From: Streptococcus sp. F0442
GTDB taxonomy: Bacteria; Bacillota; Bacilli; Lactobacillales; Streptococcaceae
Length of the DNA stretch: 64,000 bases
Assembly: GCF_000314795.2 (NCBI RefSeq)
Contig: NZ_KB373314.1
Location: 740,418-804,417, forward strand
Direction: 5' to 3'
Positions within the stretch are counted from its first letter, which is position 1, and each line of letters starts with the position of its first letter. Position numbers and translations under genes: made by a program. Below, one piece after another: positions 59,725-64,000 of the stretch. A model generated the notes under the pieces. It saw nothing but the letters and a program-made list of their open reading frames with translations. It did no database searches and was not told the origin of the DNA.

Positions 59725-60941
59725 AACTCTTATTTCGCAATCATATCTTTGCCTTACTCAGTCTTTCACGTTTTTTGAATTCCATTGGTGCTGCGATTTA
59801 CAACCTTGTCTTTGTGGTCTTCGCGGCTAGCATGCCTCACCCTAGTCTGGCAGTTGGGATCGCCAATCTCATTGTTTTCATCCCAGGTCTTTTCACCATT
59901 TTCATCGGAATGAAGGCCGATCACACCGCTAAAAAAGCTGACTGGCTGATCCGAATGGGCTTTCTGCAAGCTATCCTTTTCGTCATCATTGCACTGATGA
60001 CGAAGATTCCGGGTTACCTGGCCTTTTCGATCGTTTGCTTCTTGAATATTGTGTCAGATTGTTTAAGTGATTATCGCGGGGGATTGCAACTTCCCATTAT
60101 GCAGAAGAACATCCCTAGCGAGGATCTGATGGAAGCCTATTCCTTCAATCAACTGCTTAGTATGGTTTGTTCCATTTCAGGTCAAGCGCTGGGAGTCTGG
60201 CTTTTAGCTATCAGTCACCATAACTTTGCACTTGTTGCTTCGATCAATGCCCTGACCTTTCTCCTTTCTTCCACTTGTCTTTTCATCCGACGCAGTCAAC
60301 TGACCCACGAACCGATTCAAGTGGATTCGAGTAAGAAAGTTTCTTTCCTTCAAGAATGTCGAGACATCTATCGCAATGTCACCACTATCTTTGCAGATGA
60401 AGAAGTTCACAACTTTGGGAAACTTCTCCTATCCTTAATTTTCATCAATGCTTTGGGAGGATCCATCTCCGGCATCTATAATTTGCAACTGCTTCACTCC
60501 CCCTTCTTTCATTTGAGCTTTAGCCAATCGCTCTTGATCTTAGAAGCAGTAACTATTTTAAGCATGGTCTGGGCTAGCCTGACACCTCACGATTATTTTT
60601 CCAAACAAACCCTCCACCATACTCTACTGTGGATTGCAGGTGGTCTGACCATGCTTGGCCTCACAAATACTCTGGTCCACTGGGATATCCTTTCCCTTCT
60701 ACTCATCACTTTCCTCGGTTATCTTGTTGCAAAAATCAACCCAAAAGTTTCCAGTCTTTTAATGAGTAAATTACCCGCTGAAAAATTAGCTTCTACCTCT
60801 AGCTTTTTGGGACTGATGGTCAGCTTTGCCATGCCTCTTGGAACAGCCCTTTTTTCTAGTCTATCTATCTGGAACCTCTCTCTAGCTTGGGGAATCTTTG
60901 CCATCCTTGGTTTCACTACCGTCCTCTTGTCTAGCAAATAA
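59721..60941 (+). CDS. Major facilitator superfamily exporter
   Basis: A 406-residue, 12-helix MFS transporter. The loop between TM2 and TM3 (GMKADHTAKKADWLIRMG) carries a weak version of the drug/H+ antiporter motif A. LSRFLNSIGAAIYNLVFVVF is typical of bacterial multidrug or macrolide-type exporters. Substrate unknown. It is flanked on both sides by family A repeats in direct orientation and follows the Rgg gene, which may regulate it. Confidence 0.83.
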   Translation: MKLLFRNHIFALLSLSRFLNSIGAAIYNLVFVVFAASMPHPSLAVGIANLIVFIPGLFTIFIGMKADHTAKKADWLIRMGFLQAILFVIIALMTKIPGYLAFSIVCFLNIVSDCLSDYRGGLQLPIMQKNIPSEDLMEAYSFNQLLSMVCSISGQALGVWLLAISHHNFALVASINALTFLLSSTCLFIRRSQLTHEPIQVDSSKKVSFLQECRDIYRNVTTIFADEEVHNFGKLLLSLIFINALGGSISGIYNLQLLHSPFFHLSFSQSLLILEAVTILSMVWASLTPHDYFSKQTLHHTLLWIAGGLTMLGLTNTLVHWDILSLLLITFLGYLVAKINPKVSSLLMSKLPAEKLASTSSFLGLMVSFAMPLGTALFSSLSIWNLSLAWGIFAILGFTTVLLSSK

Positions 60942-60942
60942 A

Positions 60943-61118
60943 GAGAGTGGGACAGAAATCGGTAATTCGTTAGAATTCGATTTCGTCGTCCCACCTCCGC
61001 ACAGTTGAGTAGGGCTGTAAAAGCTGATGAAATCAGCGTAGTAGAGCCCACTCAACCACTGCGTCTTGCTCGATAATCCAAAAATGATTAAAAGGCTAGG
61101 ACTTTTGTCCCAGCCTCT
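60943..61118 (+). repeat. Family A three-hairpin repeat, copy 4
   Basis: Begins at the MFS stop and ends five bases before the htpX stop. Closest in sequence to copy 1 (GGTAATTCG, GTAGTAGAGCCCACTCAAC). Both strands carry terminator-like ends, so it can separate the convergent MFS and htpX genes. Confidence 0.85.
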
Positions 61119-61122
61119 TACT

Positions 61123-62019
61123 TTACATTTTTCTTAGTCTTTCCACCCGCTCGGCAATGGGTGGGTGGGTATAAAAGAGCTTTTGAAAGCCGGATTCCTT
61201 TTTGGGATCGTTGATAAAGAGAGCACTACTTGCACTATCAACTTCTCGCTGCATGGGTGCACTATGATCCAGTTTCAAAAGAGCATTAATCATCCCTTGA
61301 GGATTTCGTGTCAATTCGACACTTGAAGCATCCGCTAAAAACTCCCGTTGACGAGAAATGGCTAATTGGACCAAGGTCGCCGCTAATGGAGCTAATACGA
61401 TAGCAATCAAGGAAAGAATCAGAATAATAATTTCTAAACCACTGCCCCCTTCTCGATCATCATCCCGTCTACGGCCACCGCCCCACCACATCATCCGTCC
61501 TCCAATACTAGAAAGCATGGTGATGGCACTAGCAAGGGCAACCGCAATCGTGGAGATGCGGATATCGTAATTGCGAATATGGCTGACTTCGTGTCCAATG
61601 ACTCCCTCCAATTCCTCACGGTTCATCACAGCTAGAAGACCTGTCGTTGCTGCAACAGCAGCATTTTGAGGATTGGATCCTGTCGCAAATGCATTCATGG
61701 ATGGATCATCTACAATATAGACCCGAGGCATAGGGATTTGAGCTACCATGGCCATATCTTGGACAATATGGTAGAGTTGAGGGGCTTGCTCTTCCGTCAC
61801 CTCACGCGCCCCGTTCATCCGCATCACTACCTCTGTCGATTGAAAAATCATACTAATCGCATAGATTCCACCAATAATCAAAGCTAGGATGACACCACCA
61901 AGAGAGGAGCCTAACCAGAGGTAGCCAACGGCTGCTCCGATGAGGGCCAAGAGTATGAAAAAAGCAATAAGGAGAATCCAAGTTCTCCTTTTATTGCTTG
62001 CAATTTGGTCAAACAGCAT
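61123..62019 (-). CDS. htpX: Membrane zinc metalloprotease HtpX
   Basis: A 298-residue M48 protease in the membrane. Helices at residues ~14-55; the zinc site HEVSH near residue 143 ([13 protein letters not shown]); and further helices at ~155-180 and ~195-225. [15 protein letters not shown] contains the third zinc ligand Glu. It clears misfolded membrane proteins. It lies one base after lemA, a pairing conserved in streptococci. Confidence 0.95.
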   Translation of the reverse strand: MLFDQIASNKRRTWILLIAFFILLALIGAAVGYLWLGSSLGGVILALIIGGIYAISMIFQSTEVVMRMNGAREVTEEQAPQLYHIVQDMAMVAQIPMPRVYIVDDPSMNAFATGSNPQNAAVAATTGLLAVMNREELEGVIGHEVSHIRNYDIRISTIAVALASAITMLSSIGGRMMWWGGGRRRDDDREGGSGLEIIILILSLIAIVLAPLAATLVQLAISRQREFLADASSVELTRNPQGMINALLKLDHSAPMQREVDSASSALFINDPKKESGFQKLFYTHPPIAERVERLRKM

Positions 62020-62020
62020 A

Positions 62021-62581
62021 TTAGTCTCCTAATCCGCTAAAATCCACCTTTGGTACAGCTTTTTCTTCTTCAGGCACTTGAAGGAATTCAGCTTGTCTGA
62101 AGCCAAACATTCCAGCAATCACATTTGTTGGGAAAGTTTCCAATTTCACATTGTAGTTGCTTGTGACACTGTTATACAATTGACGAGCATAAGAAATTTT
62201 ATTTTCTGTGTTGGTCAATTCTTCTTGCAATTGCATGAAGTTGGTGTTGGCTTTCAAGTCTGGGTAGTTTTCGGCAACCGCAAAGATGCCTGCTACTTGA
62301 CGTGAAAGAGCATCACTGGCTGCCATTGCTTCTGCAGGTGAAGTAGCTTGAGCCACTTGTTGACGAAGTTGAGTTACTTTTGCTAGTGTATCTCCTTCGT
62401 ACTTAGCATAGCCTTTAACGGTTTCGATCAAATTTGGAATCAAGTCATTCCGACGTTTCAATTGCACGTCAATTTGACTCCAAGCTTCGCGAGTTTGCAT
62501 CCGACTTTTCACTAAACCGTTGTACACTCCTACTACCATCAACACAAGGACCACAAGGATCCCAAGAATAATCCAAATCAT
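62021..62581 (-). CDS. lemA: LemA family protein
   Basis: A 186-residue protein with one N-terminal membrane helix ([20 protein letters not shown]) and an outside-facing four-helix coiled bundle ([20 protein letters not shown], then [17 protein letters not shown]). LemA's function is unclear, but it pairs with HtpX in many Firmicutes, suggesting envelope stress. A TATACT promoter box lies just upstream. Confidence 0.93.
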   Translation of the reverse strand: MIWIILGILVVLVLMVVGVYNGLVKSRMQTREAWSQIDVQLKRRNDLIPNLIETVKGYAKYEGDTLAKVTQLRQQVAQATSPAEAMAASDALSRQVAGIFAVAENYPDLKANTNFMQLQEELTNTENKISYARQLYNSVTSNYNVKLETFPTNVIAGMFGFRQAEFLQVPEEEKAVPKVDFSGLGD

Positions 62582-62651
62582 TTTATTGAATTCCTTTCAT
62601 TTCTTTCTACCAGTATATCAAATTTCTCTTATTTTGTGGTAAAATAATAGC

Positions 62652-63365
62652 ATGAAACCAGAAGAATTTTATGCCCATTTAGCCGATCTCGGCTACCCAT
62701 TAACAGATCGTCAAAAAGAGCAATACGAACGCTATTTCGAGCTCCTCGTGGAATGGAACGAAAAGATCAACCTCACTGCCATCACCAAAAAAGACGACAT
62801 CTATCTCAAGCATTTCTATGATTCTATCGCGCCTATCTTACAGGGATTGATTCAGAATCACCCCATCCGTCTCTTGGATATCGGAGCTGGTGCCGGCTTT
62901 CCCAGCCTACCCATGAAGATCCTATTCCCTGAGCTAGATGTGACCATCATTGATTCCCTCAATAAGCGGATCAATTTCCTTCATTTACTGGCTGAAGAAT
63001 TGGACTTGGATGGAGTTCATTTCTACCATGGGAGGGCTGAGGATTTTGCACAAGACAAGGAGTTTCGTGCCCAATTTGACGTGGTGACCGCTCGCGCTGT
63101 TGCCCGCATGCAGGTTCTTTCTGAGCTGACCATTCCTTATCTGAAAGTTGGGGGACGTCTCCTCGCTCTCAAGGCTAGCAATGCTCCAGAAGAGTTGGAG
63201 GAAGCTAAAAACGCCCTGAATCTGCTATTTAGCAAGGTTGAAGACAATCTACACTATGAATTGCCTAATGGGGATCCTCGCTACATTACTGTTGTGGAGA
63301 AGAAAAAAGAAACCCCCAACAAATACCCAAGAAAAGCAGGCCTGCCCAATAAGCGGCCTTTGTAA
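62652..63365 (+). CDS. rsmG: 16S rRNA m7G527 methyltransferase RsmG (GidB)
   Basis: A 237-residue Rossmann methyltransferase that methylates N7 of G527 in 16S rRNA; loss gives low-level streptomycin resistance. The AdoMet motif [17 protein letters not shown] and the [14 protein letters not shown] segment are diagnostic. The ATG lies six bases after a TAAAAT -10 box, so the mRNA is probably nearly leaderless. Diverges from lemA. Confidence 0.96.
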   Translation: MKPEEFYAHLADLGYPLTDRQKEQYERYFELLVEWNEKINLTAITKKDDIYLKHFYDSIAPILQGLIQNHPIRLLDIGAGAGFPSLPMKILFPELDVTIIDSLNKRINFLHLLAEELDLDGVHFYHGRAEDFAQDKEFRAQFDVVTARAVARMQVLSELTIPYLKVGGRLLALKASNAPEELEEAKNALNLLFSKVEDNLHYELPNGDPRYITVVEKKKETPNKYPRKAGLPNKRPL

Positions 63366-63395
63366 TAAGATACAAAGGGCCAAGCGGATAAAGTC

Positions 63396-63431
63396 AAAAA
63401 AGGAGTAGGATAAGTTCCCTACTCCTTTTTT
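63396..63431. terminator. Bidirectional terminator between rsmG and the PfkB gene
   Basis: AAAAAAGGAGTAGG/CCCTACTCCTTTTTT with loop ATAAGTT, A-rich on one side and T-rich on the other. Serves both convergent genes. Confidence 0.85.
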
Positions 63432-64000
63432 ATTTTTGTTTCAATTCTGTTCGCAGGGCTTCTTGCTGCTCTTTTGTCAGATGAACGCCCTTACTTGCAA
63501 CAATGCGACTAGAGACTTTGTTGGCAAAGCTTAAAGCTTTCGCAATGTCTAAACCTTCTAAACGAGCTGCAATAAAAGCGCCTACGTGGCTATCCCCAGC
63601 ACCCACTGTATCGATGACTTTTGTCGGAATTCCTGCCGCCTTATACCAGTTCCCATCGTAAGCGATTGCTCCTTTTTCTCCCAAGGTGACAATGACCAAT
63701 TGGCCCGTTCTCTGATACAATCCTTCGACTGCTTGGTGGATCTCTTTACACCCTGAAAATTCTAGTGCTTCGACCTCATTGACGTGGAGAATTGGATGCA
63801 GATCATAAATCGCTTCCAGTCGGTCCTTCGGAATCAGGCGTCCTCGTGGTCCTGGTGCAAAGATCACCTTGCCCTCTATTCGCGAAACGGACTGGACTAA
63901 TTCTAGACCCGTTGACTCCTCAACCTCCAGACCACATAAGTATATGTAATCAAACTTTTCCCTGGCGATTTCTTGTAGCCACTCTGCTTGGAAGCTATAC
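63430..64000 (-). CDS. PfkB-family carbohydrate kinase, 5' end outside window
   Basis: The C-terminal ~189 codons of a ribokinase-like sugar kinase. The frame stays open to the right edge of the window, so the gene continues beyond it. An apparent internal GTG start near 63867 is therefore not the true start. The anion-hole and catalytic base motif is DTVGAGDSHVGAF (GAGD with the catalytic Asp). Substrate (sugar, inosine or pseudouridine type) cannot be told from this part. Confidence 0.9.
   Translation of the reverse strand, partial: YSFQAEWLQEIAREKFDYIYLCGLEVEESTGLELVQSVSRIEGKVIFAPGPRGRLIPKDRLEAIYDLHPILHVNEVEALEFSGCKEIHQAVEGLYQRTGQLVIVTLGEKGAIAYDGNWYKAAGIPTKVIDTVGAGDSHVGAFIAARLEGLDIAKALSFANKVSSRIVASKGVHLTKEQQEALRTELKQK

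Noticed and set aside
86..61118. CRISPR-like array from the repeated sequences
   Set aside because: The repeats are ~176 bp, far apart, in mixed orientation and without regular spacers.
63430..63867. A complete short kinase starting at an internal GTG
   Set aside because: The frame stays open from that codon to the end of the window, so the gene is simply cut off and the GTG is internal.

Overview
The window is chromosomal DNA from a Streptococcus. The low-to-moderate GC, gene content and local gene orders point to the mitis/sanguinis group, with something near S. parasanguinis or S. australis as my guess; the species cannot be fixed from sequence reading alone. Diagnostic genes include ritR next to gnd, the L-lysine-type MurE, a TrpXYZ transporter, an Mga-type regulator, the catalytically degenerate XerD-like protein in the scpAB operon, and FMN-riboswitch-controlled ribU. 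There are no rRNA or tRNA genes, no complete insertion sequence, no prophage and no CRISPR array. Almost everything is housekeeping core genome.

Layout. 0-7 kb: murJ and murE diverge, followed by DUF1803, a NlpC/P60-like hydrolase, ppaC and pflA. 7-10 kb: trpXYZ behind an attenuator-like leader, next to the last ~60 codons of a lost GntR regulator (treR-like). 10-20 kb: a CNNM/CorC-type membrane protein, an Mga-family regulator, an AI-2E-type permease, an ABC ATPase, an Na+/H+ antiporter, the ytqA/ytqB pair and a PAP2 phosphatase. 20-25 kb: ribU with its FMN riboswitch, trmL with a terminator-bearing leader, and trkA-trkH. 25-31 kb: one tightly overlapping operon, murI-rdgB-yfcE-cbpB-xerDL-scpA-scpB-rluB-yidD, mixing peptidoglycan precursor supply, nucleotide hygiene, c-di-AMP sensing and chromosome segregation. 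31-45 kb: lysA, a BI-1 protein, an HD hydrolase, a SpoU methyltransferase, acyP, yidC2, greA, mltG, two GNATs, murC and a SNF2 helicase. 45-55 kb: der, a nitroreductase, nrdR-dnaB-dnaI, an EEP nuclease, the glucose PTS ptsG, ritR and gnd. 55-64 kb: a flotillin, YceD, DUF2200, an Rgg regulator, an MFS exporter, htpX, lemA, rsmG and a truncated PfkB kinase.

How it works together. Lysine-type peptidoglycan synthesis is well represented (lysA, murI, murE, murC, murJ, mltG). Replication and segregation genes (dnaB, dnaI, scpA, scpB), carbon entry (ptsG with a cre-like site just downstream of its promoter, gnd, pflA) and K+/Na+ homeostasis (trkA/H, antiporter, cbpB) complete the picture.

The most interesting material is non-coding. 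Two families of dispersed, highly structured intergenic elements are present. Family A is a ~176-bp three-hairpin element at gene 3' ends, with four copies. Family B is a ~140-nt multibranched element, with two copies, both between convergent genes, showing compensatory base changes and locus-specific duplicated flanking hairpins. There is also an orphan ~135-nt RNA-like unit with an extended -10 promoter and a terminator, and attenuator-like leaders in front of trpX and trmL. Several genes have -10 boxes only 6-7 nt from the start codon, which would give leaderless mRNAs.
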